Shown: in pieces, positions 33,822-41,959 of the stretch
Numbering within the stretch: the first letter of the stretch is position 1
How the letters are laid out: each line of letters opens with the position of its first letter
DNA from: Mesorhizobium carmichaelinearum
GTDB taxonomy: Bacteria > Pseudomonadota > Alphaproteobacteria > Rhizobiales > Rhizobiaceae
Length of the DNA: 64,000 nt
Direction of reading: 5' to 3'
NCBI RefSeq assembly: GCF_900199455.1
Contig: NZ_FZQR01000012.1
Coordinates: 62,001 to 126,000, forward strand
The notes under the pieces: generated by a model
Seen by the model: the letters and a program-made list of their open reading frames with translations, nothing else
What the model was told of the DNA's origin: nothing
Databases searched by the model: none
Position numbers and translations under genes: made by a program

Positions 33822-34529
33822 CTAAATCCTGACTCCCGCCGGAACCGGTCCCCACTGGTTTTCGCGTCCCTGTGTGGGGATCAGCGCAAAGACCAGGATG
33901 ATCAGGCTGCCGAAGGTCGGGATCAGGATGAGCAGGCAGAGCCAGCCGGTCAGGCCGAGGTCGTGCAGGCGGCGCACGATCATGCCGAGGCTGGGCAGGA
34001 AGGTGGCCAGCAGGAACATGCCGAAAAGCCCGACCGTCATCGCCGGCACCTGGGCGTTGTCGAAATTGCCTATCTCGGCATCGGTGAAAACGCCGATGCC
34101 CATGATCACCAGCAACGCGATCGTCCAGAACAGGCAATAGCCCCAATATTCCTTGCGGCGGGCGCGGCCGGCGAAATTGAAGTAGTTCCGGGTCACTCCG
34201 CGCCAGAAATAACCCCAGAGATCGGTGGGCTCGGCCGGCTCGGCGGCCCTGCCGAAATGCTGCGCCTGCGCTGCGCCGGCTGCCGGTGCGGGGCTGGCTT
34301 GCGCCGGTGCGGCGCTTGTGGCGGCGTCGGCGGGGCTTGCGGCCTGGGCGGCGATCGAGAAAACGTCACGCGCCTGGCCGCCGCCCGCCTGGAACTCGAC
34401 CGCCGTCCCTTTGGGCATCGCAGTTTGCCGGCGAAGGTTCTCGCGGGTGAAAGTGTAGCGGTTGCCGTCGGCTCCGGTGATGAAGCCGAAGCCCTGGTCC
34501 TCGTCATAGTGGAGCACTTCGCCACGCAT
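33822..34529 (-). CDS. cold-shock domain fused to DUF805 membrane domain
   Basis: 235 residues. Residues 1-55 (MRGEVLHYDEDQGFGFITG and RYTFTRENLRR) form a nucleic-acid-binding cold-shock-like domain, although the RNP1 motif is only partly kept (FGFITG). An Ala/Pro/Gln linker of about 60 residues follows. The C-terminal part is a DUF805 domain with four hydrophobic segments (LFWTIALLVIMGIGVFT, VGLFGMFLLATFLP, IVRRLHDLGLTGW, LLILIPTFGSLIILVFAL). It would hold a nucleic-acid-binding head at the cytoplasmic side of the membrane. GGGGGTGG precedes the ATG. Confidence 0.85.
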   Translation of the reverse strand: MRGEVLHYDEDQGFGFITGADGNRYTFTRENLRRQTAMPKGTAVEFQAGGGQARDVFSIAAQAASPADAATSAAPAQASPAPAAGAAQAQHFGRAAEPAEPTDLWGYFWRGVTRNYFNFAGRARRKEYWGYCLFWTIALLVIMGIGVFTDAEIGNFDNAQVPAMTVGLFGMFLLATFLPSLGMIVRRLHDLGLTGWLCLLILIPTFGSLIILVFALIPTQGRENQWGPVPAGVRI

Positions 34530-34682
34530 CAACCACCCCCTTTGTCGCCACGTCGATCGCCACGTCCCCGCCAAGGTGTGACACAGGGCCGAGCCAGCGG
34601 GCAAGGCCCTGCGGCTTGGCTACCATATCAGCGGCAAATCAAGCATAAGGTTCACGTGCAGCCGTCTTCGCCAAGGCAGACC

Positions 34683-36095
34683 ATGACAGTCGAGCATTCT
34701 GATGCCAGCGCCGCGACCGAGGGCGGGCAGATTGTTAATCCTCCTACACTGGCCATCGACGCCACCGGCCTGATGTTCTGGCCGCCCGGCAAGGGCCTGG
34801 CGGGCATTCCGCGGGTGGAAAGCTTTCTCGTCAACGCGGCGTTGGTGGATCCCGACCCGGCTGTGCAGGTGGTGGCGTTCAGGCCTGGCGAAGGCCGGTT
34901 CCGGCCGCTTGCCGCCTATGAACAGGGCCATGTCGCGGCGGGCGAGATTTCACCGCATCGTGTCAAGCGGTGGCCGGGACGAAGTCCGGCGCTGCGGCAG
35001 GCTTTCGAGGCGGTGCGGCAGCAGCCCTGGGACAAGCGCGAGACGGACCGTCACCTGGCCAAGACGGTGACCAACGGCGGCAAGGGGATCGCCTACCAGG
35101 CGACGAGGCTGTTGATCCGCGCCTATCGTCTGTACCAGCGGGCGAGGATCCGGTCGGGTTTACGCCAGGATGCTCCGAGCCGGCCGCCCGAGACGGAGCC
35201 CGGCCTTGTCCTGATCAGCCATCACATCCTGACGCAGGAGGACCGGTCCGCCGTTTCGGGCGCCGCCGGCAAGCTTGCCTTCCTGTGCCACGATCTTATC
35301 CCGGCATTGCGCCCAGACCTGCTCGGCTCGAGCACCGGCGAGCGCCGCTTCGGCTCCTATCTCGAGCAGCTCGTGCGCAGCGGCGCGCCAGCATTCTGCG
35401 CCTCCGACGAGGTCGGCGCGACGCTGACCGAGCATATGCGCAAGGCCGGCATCGCCGCACCGGCGGTGTATCGCTTTCCGATGCCTTCGATCCTGCACGA
35501 GACGGCGTCGCGCATGGGCAAGACCTCGCGCATCGAGGCCGGCGAGCCGTTCGTGCTCTATTGCTCGACCATCGAAGTGCGCAAGAACCACATATTGCTG
35601 GCGCGGATCTGGCAGCAGGCATGGGAAGAAGGCGTCAAGCTGCCAAGGCTTGTCTGCGCGGGGCGCTGGGGCTGGATGATCGAGCCGCTGCGCGCCTATC
35701 TGAAGGCGCATCCCGAGCTGCTCCAGTCGGTTACATTCACCGGACTGGTCAGCGACGAGCAGCTCATCCAATATTACCGCAGCGCCACGTTCGGCGTCTT
35801 TCCCTCGCATATAGAGGGCTGGGGCTACGGCGCCTCGGAATGTCTCGATTTCGGCGTTCCGGTCATCGTCTCGACCACACCGTCGCTGATCGAGGCGAGC
35901 GGCGAGCTGATGCCGGCGATCGATTCCGAAGACCAGCAGGGTTGGTACGCGGCGATCCGCAAGATGGCCGACGACCATGCCTGGCGCTCCTCGCTGGCCG
36001 AGCGCATCGCCCAAAACCACCGGCCGACACCGGCATCGGCGAGCTGGGCCGCCATCAAGGCCGGCTTGCAGGCGAGCGCGTCCCGCCGCTTGTAG
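34683..36095 (+). CDS. glycosyltransferase family 4-like protein
   Basis: 470 residues. The C-terminal GT-B domain has FVLYCSTIEVRKNHILLARIW, VTFTGLVSDEQLIQYYRSATFGVFPSHIEGWGYGASECLDFGVPVIVST (nucleotide-sugar binding, E-x7-E type) and a terminal helical tail. The N-terminal half holds the acceptor-side domain (IDATGLMFWPPGKGLAGIPRVESFL). There is no membrane segment. It is alone between opposing genes, so neither donor nor acceptor sugar can be inferred. The ATG at 34683 is the first plausible start; the longer upstream frame is antisense to other genes. Confidence 0.88.
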   Translation: MTVEHSDASAATEGGQIVNPPTLAIDATGLMFWPPGKGLAGIPRVESFLVNAALVDPDPAVQVVAFRPGEGRFRPLAAYEQGHVAAGEISPHRVKRWPGRSPALRQAFEAVRQQPWDKRETDRHLAKTVTNGGKGIAYQATRLLIRAYRLYQRARIRSGLRQDAPSRPPETEPGLVLISHHILTQEDRSAVSGAAGKLAFLCHDLIPALRPDLLGSSTGERRFGSYLEQLVRSGAPAFCASDEVGATLTEHMRKAGIAAPAVYRFPMPSILHETASRMGKTSRIEAGEPFVLYCSTIEVRKNHILLARIWQQAWEEGVKLPRLVCAGRWGWMIEPLRAYLKAHPELLQSVTFTGLVSDEQLIQYYRSATFGVFPSHIEGWGYGASECLDFGVPVIVSTTPSLIEASGELMPAIDSEDQQGWYAAIRKMADDHAWRSSLAERIAQNHRPTPASASWAAIKAGLQASASRRL

Positions 36096-36098
36096 ATC

Positions 36099-37964
36099 TT
36101 ACGAGGGCCGCTTGGCCTTCCTGTGCTTCGGCGGGCCGGCATTGTCGAATTTCGGCTTGCCCGGCTTTTTTGCCCACGGCTTTGCCTCATGCGCGGCTGC
36201 CGGGCGCTGGTCGGCCGAAGCCGGCGCACGCTTCTCGAACTTCCGCTTCGGAGCGTTCGGGTCGAATGGCGCCTTGCCGCGATGCGGTTTCTTGTCCGGG
36301 CTCGGCGGCTGATAGCCGGCCCGCGACAGGTCCGGCGTGCCCTCCAGCCGCTTCACCACGATGTTGCCCTGCAATTTGCGGTCGGGTCCGATGGCGGCGA
36401 GAAACCGGTCGGCCCAGTCCTCGGCGATCTGCACGAAGGTTTCTTCCGGCTGCATCTTGATGGCGCCGATCTCGCGCTTCGAGATGCTGCCGGCGCGGCA
36501 CAGCATGGGGATCAGCCAGCGCGGCTCGGCATTCTGCCGGCGGCCGACCGACAGCGAGAACCAGACGCTGGCGCCGAAATCGTCACGGCGGCTCGGCGCT
36601 TCGTCGCGTTGCGCGAACTTTTCACCCGCCGGTCTTTCACGCGAAGGCGTGAAGGGTGCCACGTCCATCAGATCCTCGGGCGCCGAGCGGCTGGCACGGC
36701 ATTGGCGCACGAAAGCGGCCGCCACCTGCTCGGCGCCATGGCGAGCGAGAAGCGCGTCGATAAACTCGCGCTCATCGTCCTTTACCGGCTCGTCGAAGGC
36801 CGGGTCGGCGAGAATACGCTCGTCGTCGCGGCGGATCACGTCGTCGGCCGAGGGCGGGCTTGCCCAGGTCGCTTTGAGGCCGGCATTCTGCAACAGCCGC
36901 TCGGTGCGCCTGCGGGCGCTGCCCGGCACGATCAGCGCGCTGACGCCCTTACGCCCGGCGCGGCCGGTGCGGCCGCTGCGGTGAAGCAGCGTTTCCGGAT
37001 TGGTCGGCAGGTCGGCATGGATGACCAGTTCGAGATTGGGCAGGTCGATGCCGCGCGCGGCGACATCGGTGGCGATACAGACTTTCGCGCGGCCGTCGCG
37101 CATCGCCTGCAGCGCATGGCTGCGCTCGTTCTGGCTGAGCTCGCCCGAAAGCGCCACGACGGAGAAATTGCGGTTGTTGAAACGGGCGGTCAGATGGTTG
37201 ACGGCGGCGCGGGTGTTGCAGAACACCAGCGCGTTCTTCGCCTCATAAAAACGCAGCACGTTGATGATGGCGTTCTCGCGGTCGGCCTGGGCGACGTTGA
37301 GCGCCCGGTATTCGATGTCGAGATGCTGCTTTTCCTCACCGGCCGCCGAAATCCGCACGGCATCGCGCTGATAGCCTTGCGCCAGCGTGGCGATGGAGCG
37401 CGGCACGGTGGCCGAGAACATCAGCGTGCGGCGTTCGGCAGGTGCAGCGTCGAGGATGAATTCGAGGTCCTCGCGGAAACCGAGATCGAGCATCTCGTCG
37501 GCCTCGTCGAGCACCACGGCCTTGAGCGCCGACATGTCGAGCGATTGCCGTGTGATGTGGTCGCGCAGGCGGCCGGGCGTGCCGACGACGATGTGGGCGC
37601 CGCGCTCCAGCGCCCGCCGCTCGGTGCGCATGTCCATGCCGCCGACGCAGGACGCCACCGTGGCGCCGGTCGGCTCGTAGAGCCATTCCAGTTCGCGCGT
37701 CACCTGCAGCGCCAGCTCGCGCGTCGGTGCCACCGCCAATGCCAGTGGGGCCGTGGCAGCGCCAAAGCGCTCGGCGCCGTCGAGCAACGTCGGCGCCATG
37801 GCAAGGCCGAAGGCCACTGTCTTGCCGGAGCCGGTCTGCGCCGACACCAGCGCGTCGGCCTGGCCGAGTTCCAGCACCGCCTTCTGCACCGGCGTCAGTT
37901 CGGAATAGCCGCGTTTTTCCAGCGCCTGTGCCAGCGCCGGGACGATACCTTCAAAGTTGGACAT
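36099..37964 (-). CDS. DEAD-box RNA helicase with DbpA-type C-terminal domain
   Basis: 621 residues. Walker A AQTGSGKT at residues 42-49, PTRELALQ, the DEAD box DEAD at 153-156, SAT in MFSATVP, and the C-terminal RecA domain with ATDVAARGIDLPNLELVIHADLP and HRSGRTGRAGRKG. After it come a DbpA-like RNA-binding domain (QPEETFVQIAEDWADRFLAAIG...) and a basic Lys/Pro/Ala-rich tail. DbpA and related enzymes remodel rRNA during ribosome assembly. Monocistronic; its stop is 3 nt from the convergent glycosyltransferase stop. Confidence 0.95.
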   Translation of the reverse strand: MSNFEGIVPALAQALEKRGYSELTPVQKAVLELGQADALVSAQTGSGKTVAFGLAMAPTLLDGAERFGAATAPLALAVAPTRELALQVTRELEWLYEPTGATVASCVGGMDMRTERRALERGAHIVVGTPGRLRDHITRQSLDMSALKAVVLDEADEMLDLGFREDLEFILDAAPAERRTLMFSATVPRSIATLAQGYQRDAVRISAAGEEKQHLDIEYRALNVAQADRENAIINVLRFYEAKNALVFCNTRAAVNHLTARFNNRNFSVVALSGELSQNERSHALQAMRDGRAKVCIATDVAARGIDLPNLELVIHADLPTNPETLLHRSGRTGRAGRKGVSALIVPGSARRRTERLLQNAGLKATWASPPSADDVIRRDDERILADPAFDEPVKDDEREFIDALLARHGAEQVAAAFVRQCRASRSAPEDLMDVAPFTPSRERPAGEKFAQRDEAPSRRDDFGASVWFSLSVGRRQNAEPRWLIPMLCRAGSISKREIGAIKMQPEETFVQIAEDWADRFLAAIGPDRKLQGNIVVKRLEGTPDLSRAGYQPPSPDKKPHRGKAPFDPNAPKRKFEKRAPASADQRPAAAHEAKPWAKKPGKPKFDNAGPPKHRKAKRPS

Positions 37965-38192
37965 CTCACTCTTTCGGAATTCAGGGTTCTGCGCTCATCA
38001 TGGGGCACAGGTCCGGGGCCGGCGTTGCGCCAGCCAAACAATCTTGGCCGTTCGTACTTCCTGCGACCGCTCTTGTACAGGGCGCGCCATCAAGGCCATG
38101 CGACGCAGCGCCAATTGACTCCTGCCGCAAACCGCGTAAAAGCCCGCTTCGAACGGGATCGTTTTTCGATGCGCGGCCTTTTGATGGCTCTT

Positions 38193-38221
38193 CTTGCATT
38201 CGACGCCCCCAGCCACAATGT
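38193..38221 (+). promoter_or_regulatory. possible asd promoter
   Basis: CTTGCA (38193-38198) and CAATGT (38216-38221) with a 17-nt spacer resemble the rhizobial sigma-70 consensus; transcription would start near 38228 and give a leader of about 180 nt. Only a moderate match. Confidence 0.35.
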
Positions 38222-38270
38222 AAAGCATTGGGCCGGGCGCTTAGACGTGTCCGTCCGTTCCAGCAAAACC

Positions 38271-38300
38271 ATGGCCAAAACCACCACCAAAACGGTGTGA
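38271..38300 (+). CDS. candidate Thr/Lys-rich leader peptide of asd
   Basis: A nine-codon frame, ATG GCC AAA then three ACC codons, AAA ACG GTG TGA, encodes MAKTTTKTV: four Thr and two Lys in nine residues. These are end products of the pathway that passes through asd. It lies 137 nt upstream of asd, ahead of mutually exclusive hairpins and a terminator-like structure. There is no clear ribosome-binding site, but leader peptides of rhizobial attenuators can start at or near the mRNA 5' end. Too short for ordinary gene calling; the inference rests on context. Confidence 0.5.
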   Translation: MAKTTTKTV

Positions 38301-38307
38301 TTCCCTT

Positions 38308-38371
38308 GGCCTAACCACCCTCTCCCGGGTTCGGCCCGGGGGACGGAACCCGCATTGGCCGGCGGGTTTTC
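38308..38371 (+). promoter_or_regulatory. candidate transcription attenuator in the asd leader
   Basis: Four segments can pair alternatively. Segment 1 GGCCTAACC (38308-38316) pairs with segment 2 GGTTCGGCC (38328-38336), 8 of 9 positions. Segment 2 as CGGGTTC (38326-38332) is perfectly complementary to segment 3 GAACCCG (38346-38352). Segment 3 AACCCGC (38347-38353) is perfectly complementary to segment 4 GCGGGTT (38362-38368), followed by TTCT: a terminator-like hairpin. Pairings 2:3 and 3:4 exclude each other, the hallmark of attenuation. The exact ribosome logic is not clear by eye. Confidence 0.5.
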
Positions 38372-38407
38372 TCCAACAAACCAAGCGGAGAGGGACAGGA
38401 GATCTTT

Positions 38408-39442
38408 ATGAGTTTCAAGGTTGCAGTCGTCGGCGCCACGGGCAATGTGGGCCGGGAAATGCTCAACATACTGGAAGAGCGCGGCTTTCCGGTAAGCGAA
38501 GTGGTGGCACTCGCCTCGCGGCGCAGCCAGGGCACGGAAGTGTCGTTCGGCGACCGCACGCTGAAGGTCAGGACGCTCGACCAGTATGATTTCTCCGACA
38601 CCGACATCTGCATCATGTCGGCCGGCGGCAATGTCTCCAAGGAATGGTCGCCGAAGATCGGCAAGCAGGGCTGCGTCGTCATCGATAATTCGTCGGCCTT
38701 CCGCTATGACCAGGACGTGCCGCTGATCGTGCCGGAAGTGAACCCGGACGCGATCTCGCTGTTCACGCGCAAGAACATCATCGCCAACCCGAACTGCTCG
38801 ACGGCACAGCTGGTCGTGGCGCTGAAGCCGCTGCATGATTTCGCCACCATCAAGCGCGTCGTCGTCGCCACCTACCAGTCGGTGTCGGGCGCCGGCAAGG
38901 AAGGCATGGACGAGCTGTTCACGCAGACCCGCGCGGTGTTCGTCGCCGACCAGGTCGACGTCAAGAAGTTCACCAAGCGCATCGCCTTCAACGTCATTCC
39001 GCATATCGACGTCTTCCTCGATGACGGTTTCACCAAGGAAGAGTGGAAGATGGTCGCCGAGACCAAGAAGATGCTCGACCCCAAGATCAAGCTGACGGCG
39101 ACCTGCGTGCGCGTGCCGGTGTTCATCGGCCATTCGGAAGCGGTCAACATCGAGTTCGAAAAGCCGATCACGGCGGATGAGGCGCGCGACATCCTGCGTG
39201 ACGCTCCCGGCTGCCAGGTCTTGGACAAGCGCGAGGACGGCGGCTACATCACGCCGCTGGAATCGGCCGGCGAGGATGCCACCTTCATCTCGCGCATCCG
39301 CGAGGATTCGACCGTCGACAACGGCCTGTCGATGTGGGTCGTCTCCGACAATCTGCGCAAGGGCGCTGCCCTCAATGCCGTGCAGATCGCCGAGCTTCTG
39401 GTCGAGCGCGGCCTGATCCAGCCGAAGAAGAAGGCGGCTTAA
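38408..39442 (+). CDS. asd: aspartate-semialdehyde dehydrogenase
   Basis: 344 residues. Asd reduces aspartyl phosphate to the semialdehyde, the branch point to lysine (and diaminopimelate), threonine, methionine and isoleucine. VAVVGATGNVGREMLNILEERGFP binds NADP; Cys130 in NPNCSTAQL is the catalytic nucleophile; TYQSVSGAGKEGMDEL and CVRVPVFIGHSEAVNIEF follow. The upstream 443 bases (37965-38407) hold no other gene but contain the candidate leader peptide and attenuator. Confidence 0.97.
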   Translation: MSFKVAVVGATGNVGREMLNILEERGFPVSEVVALASRRSQGTEVSFGDRTLKVRTLDQYDFSDTDICIMSAGGNVSKEWSPKIGKQGCVVIDNSSAFRYDQDVPLIVPEVNPDAISLFTRKNIIANPNCSTAQLVVALKPLHDFATIKRVVVATYQSVSGAGKEGMDELFTQTRAVFVADQVDVKKFTKRIAFNVIPHIDVFLDDGFTKEEWKMVAETKKMLDPKIKLTATCVRVPVFIGHSEAVNIEFEKPITADEARDILRDAPGCQVLDKREDGGYITPLESAGEDATFISRIREDSTVDNGLSMWVVSDNLRKGAALNAVQIAELLVERGLIQPKKKAA

Positions 39443-39539
39443 TTTACCGCTCACGGGCCGCACCGCCGCTGCCGCGGCTGGCCCTCCGCGAGGGCGCCGG
39501 ACGACCGGCGGCCCGCGGTCGCGGGCTCGGCCTTCGGCC

Positions 39540-39600
39540 GTTAGCTCCCTTCTCCCCGTCACTATACGGGGAGAAGGTGCCGGCAGGCGGATGAGGGGCA
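39540..39600. repeat. short palindromic intergenic repeat, family D
   Basis: CCTTCTCCCCGT followed by ACGGGGAGAAGG forms a perfect 12-bp stem around CACTAT (from about 39548), followed by GTGCCGGCAGGCGGATGAGG. The whole 250-base interval 39443-39692 between asd and the GNAT gene is G+C-rich and repetitive, with no other gene seen apart from the GNAT 5' region. Confidence 0.7.
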
Positions 39601-39692
39601 GCACGGGCCTCTGATGGGAAACGACCATAAGAGATCGCGCTAAAATCACTCCGCGCCCGGCCAGCGGCTCAGACGCCGCCGCCATCGCGACC

Positions 39693-40079
39693 ATGATGCG
39701 TGCGGCGCTCAATGCCTTCGACTGGATGCCGGTGCTGCACACGCCGGAGGAAGACCTTTTCTTCATCCGCGACATCGTTCTGCCAAGGCAGAAGGTGACG
39801 GTCGCCGCGGCCGGCAGCGAGATTGTCGGCTTCATCGCCGTCAGCGGCGAATGGGTGGAACAACTCTATCTCGACCCGACCTGGACGGGGCAAGGCATAG
39901 GCAGCCGGCTGCTGACGGACGCGACCGCTGCCCTGCCGGTCGTGAAACTCCATTGTTTCCAGGCCAACACCGGCGCCCGGCGCTTCTACGAGCGCCACGG
40001 GTTCCGTGCTGAGTCGTTTGGCGATGGCACGACCAATGAGGAAGGCCTGCCGGATATTCTGTACGTCCGCAGGTACTGA
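39693..40079 (+). CDS. GNAT family N-acetyltransferase, start unclear
   Basis: 128 residues from the first ATG. VEQLYLDPTWTGQGIGSRLLTDATAAL has the acetyl-CoA loop and LHCFQANTGARRFYERHGFRAE the C-terminal strand. The family N-terminus seems to begin further upstream: in the same frame, before the ATG, the DNA encodes KITPRPASGSDAAAIATMMRAAL, a normal GNAT first strand and helix, but there is no ATG, GTG or TTG between it and the in-frame stop at 39612. An ATG at 39613 lies in another frame. A small indel near 39640 is possible. Confidence 0.82.
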   Translation: MMRAALNAFDWMPVLHTPEEDLFFIRDIVLPRQKVTVAAAGSEIVGFIAVSGEWVEQLYLDPTWTGQGIGSRLLTDATAALPVVKLHCFQANTGARRFYERHGFRAESFGDGTTNEEGLPDILYVRRY

Positions 40080-40096
40080 TCAAAAATGTGTATGCT

Positions 40097-40597
40097 CTAC
40101 TTCGGATCGAGCAAGGCATCGAGATGATCGCTCTCCGATGACATGCGGCCGCTCGCGATTGCCTCAACATCCTCGCGCCGTAAATCCTTGGTTGCGAATG
40201 ATTGCCTGGCTAGCTCCCGCAGCAACCCCATTGCCTCCTCCGCCCGCTCGGCCGGCACGAACAGATGATCATGATAAAACGCCGAGACCGGATTGACGCC
40301 CATGCCGGCGCTCGCCAGCCGTGTGGTGATGGCGGCGAGGAAGCCGACGGCTTCCAGCGATGAGTGGATGTTCAGCGTGATCATCCGGCAGCGGAACGAG
40401 GCGGTCAGTCCGGCTGCCTTTGCCGCCGCCTCGGTCACGATCAGCGTCGTGCCCTCGCGCTCGCGAAACACCATCACCGGATCGAGGCCCTCGGGCTGGA
40501 GAACCCCAGGTGCCAGCGTGGCGAAGATATAGATGCCGTCGAGCAATTCCGGCGTCATCGATGCCAACAGTGTTTTCAGATCGGTTTCGCCGGTCAT
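40097..40597 (-). CDS. ACT domain-containing protein
   Basis: 166 residues. It has two ACT-like regions: LLDGIYIFATLAPG with PVMVFREREGTTLIVTEAAA, then RMITLNIHSSLEAVGFLAAITTRLASAGMGVNPVSAFYHDHLFVPAERAEEAMGLLREL. The latter is the classic amino-acid-sensing ACT fold of the PF13840/PF10000 type. There is no catalytic domain, so this is probably a small ligand-binding regulator. The ATG at 40597 is preferred over a TTG at 40618. Confidence 0.88.
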   Translation of the reverse strand: MTGETDLKTLLASMTPELLDGIYIFATLAPGVLQPEGLDPVMVFREREGTTLIVTEAAAKAAGLTASFRCRMITLNIHSSLEAVGFLAAITTRLASAGMGVNPVSAFYHDHLFVPAERAEEAMGLLRELARQSFATKDLRREDVEAIASGRMSSESDHLDALLDPK

Positions 40598-40799
40598 TTT
40601 TCGTCTCGCCTGATGCAACGCGTCGCCCGCTCCTCAATAGCCGCCGCAAACGAACGCCGATAGCTTTGTCTGTGGCGATCAAACAGCTTTGCGGTGGCGC
40701 CGGCACCAAAAAGAATCCGGCGGTGTAGGATCAACGCCCCATGCGGCGTCCTTGGTTCGACCCCAGCGAAAGGGCTCGAACCATCAGGAGGGAACACCA

Positions 40800-41210
40800 A
40801 TGAGCATTTCCGAAACCGCGCCTGTCTCGTCCGGCGCCTTGTGGACCGGCCGTGTGCTCAGCGGCCTCATCATCCTGTTCATGATCTTCGACGGCGCCAT
40901 CAAGCTGCCGCCGCTCGATGTCGTCACCCAGACGATGGTGCCGCTCGGCTGGCCGGCCGATGCCAATGTCGCGCGCCTGCTCGGCGTCATCGGCCTGGTC
41001 GCGACGGCGCTCTACGCCTTGCCACGCACTTCGGTGCTCGGCGCCATCCTGCTCACCGCCTATATGGGCGGGGCCATCGCCACCAATGCGCGGATCGGCA
41101 ATCCGCTGTTCTCGCACACGCTGTTCGGCGTCTATCTCGGCATCATCCTGTGGGGCGGCCTTTATCTGCGCGACCCCAAGGTACGCGCGCTGATCCCGTT
41201 CGGCCGATAG
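40800..41210 (+). CDS. DoxX-like membrane protein
   Basis: 136 residues with four hydrophobic helices: VLSGLIILFMIFDGAIKL, LLGVIGLVATALYAL, VLGAILLTAYMGGAIATNARIG and LFGVYLGIILWGGLYL. The FDGAIKLPPLDVV and GGAIATNARIGNPLFSHTLF motifs match the DoxX-like family. A strong AGGAGGGA precedes the ATG. Some family members take part in redox or sulfur metabolism; the role here is unknown. The SRPBCC gene 83 nt downstream may be co-transcribed. Confidence 0.9.
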   Translation: MSISETAPVSSGALWTGRVLSGLIILFMIFDGAIKLPPLDVVTQTMVPLGWPADANVARLLGVIGLVATALYALPRTSVLGAILLTAYMGGAIATNARIGNPLFSHTLFGVYLGIILWGGLYLRDPKVRALIPFGR

Positions 41211-41276
41211 TTTTGACGCAATTCCCTAGGGAAAGCGCTATGCGCTTTTCCCGGGAAAACCGCTTCACACTTTTCT
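41211..41276. repeat. interspersed repeat family E, 3'-truncated copy
   Basis: TTTTGACGCAATTCCCTAGG, GGGAAAGCGC...GCGCTTTTCCC, then GGGAAAACCG and CACACTTTTC, where the match ends. It lies between the DoxX-like and SRPBCC genes and matches the copy inside the secreted-protein gene at 29.2 kb. Confidence 0.82.
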
Positions 41277-41292
41277 GCTTAGGGAGAGAAAA

Positions 41293-41820
41293 ATGTTCAG
41301 CACCATCCTCATTGTCCTGGTCGTCATCATCGCCGCGATCCTCATCTATGCCGCGACACGGCCGAATGACTTCGTCACCACCCGCACGGCCATCATCAAG
41401 GCGCCGCCGGAAGCGATCTTCCCGCTGATCAACGATTTCAGCCGCTGGCCGACTTGGTCGCCTTACGAGAAGCTCGATACCGACATGAAGCGCACGCTCT
41501 CCGGCGCGCAAAGCGGCAAGGGCGCCGTCTATGCCTGGGAAGGCAATGGCAAGGCCGGCAAAGGGCGCATGGAGATCGTCAATTCGGTGCCGTCGTCGCT
41601 GGTCGCGCTCAAGCTCGATTTCGAGAAGCCGTTCCGCGCCAACAACGGTGTCGACTTCACCCTGACGCCATCGGGCGAGAACACCGCCGTCAGTTGGTCC
41701 ATGCGCGGTAGCCGGCCTTTCATCGCCAAGCTTATGGGCCTGTTCATGAATTTCGACACGCTGATCGGCCGGGATTTCGAGGTCGGCCTCGCCAATCTGA
41801 AGCGTAGCACCGAGGCATGA
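41293..41820 (+). CDS. membrane-anchored SRPBCC family protein
   Basis: 175 residues. An N-terminal helix (ILIVLVVIIAAILIYAAT, residues 4-21) anchors a polyketide-cyclase/SRPBCC domain: AIIKAPPEAIFPLINDFSRWPTWSPYEKLD, WEGNGKAGKGRMEI and the terminal helix LIGRDFEVGLANLKR. GGGAGAG lies upstream of the ATG. It follows the DoxX-like gene after a short repeat. Ligand unknown. Confidence 0.9.
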   Translation: MFSTILIVLVVIIAAILIYAATRPNDFVTTRTAIIKAPPEAIFPLINDFSRWPTWSPYEKLDTDMKRTLSGAQSGKGAVYAWEGNGKAGKGRMEIVNSVPSSLVALKLDFEKPFRANNGVDFTLTPSGENTAVSWSMRGSRPFIAKLMGLFMNFDTLIGRDFEVGLANLKRSTEA

Positions 41821-41959
41821 TCCGACTGGACCCAGCCGCTCGCCGGAAGTTGCCCGAGCGAGCGGCGCCAAGATCTTCATCCTCTCTTGGATCAAATCAG
41901 CCGTCCGCGAGTTAAGCCCTTGGCGGAGCGATGGCGATCCCCCTGTGAGAGGAACAAAA

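Noticed and set aside
32886..34682. A 600-codon upstream extension of the glycosyltransferase frame
   Set aside because: It runs antisense through the MarR, SRPBCC and CSD-DUF805 genes and has no protein-like conservation; the ATG at 34683 begins the recognisable enzyme.
36123..38300. A 725-codon plus-strand frame opposite the DEAD-box helicase
   Set aside because: It is a high-G+C shadow; the minus-strand helicase has all of its motifs.
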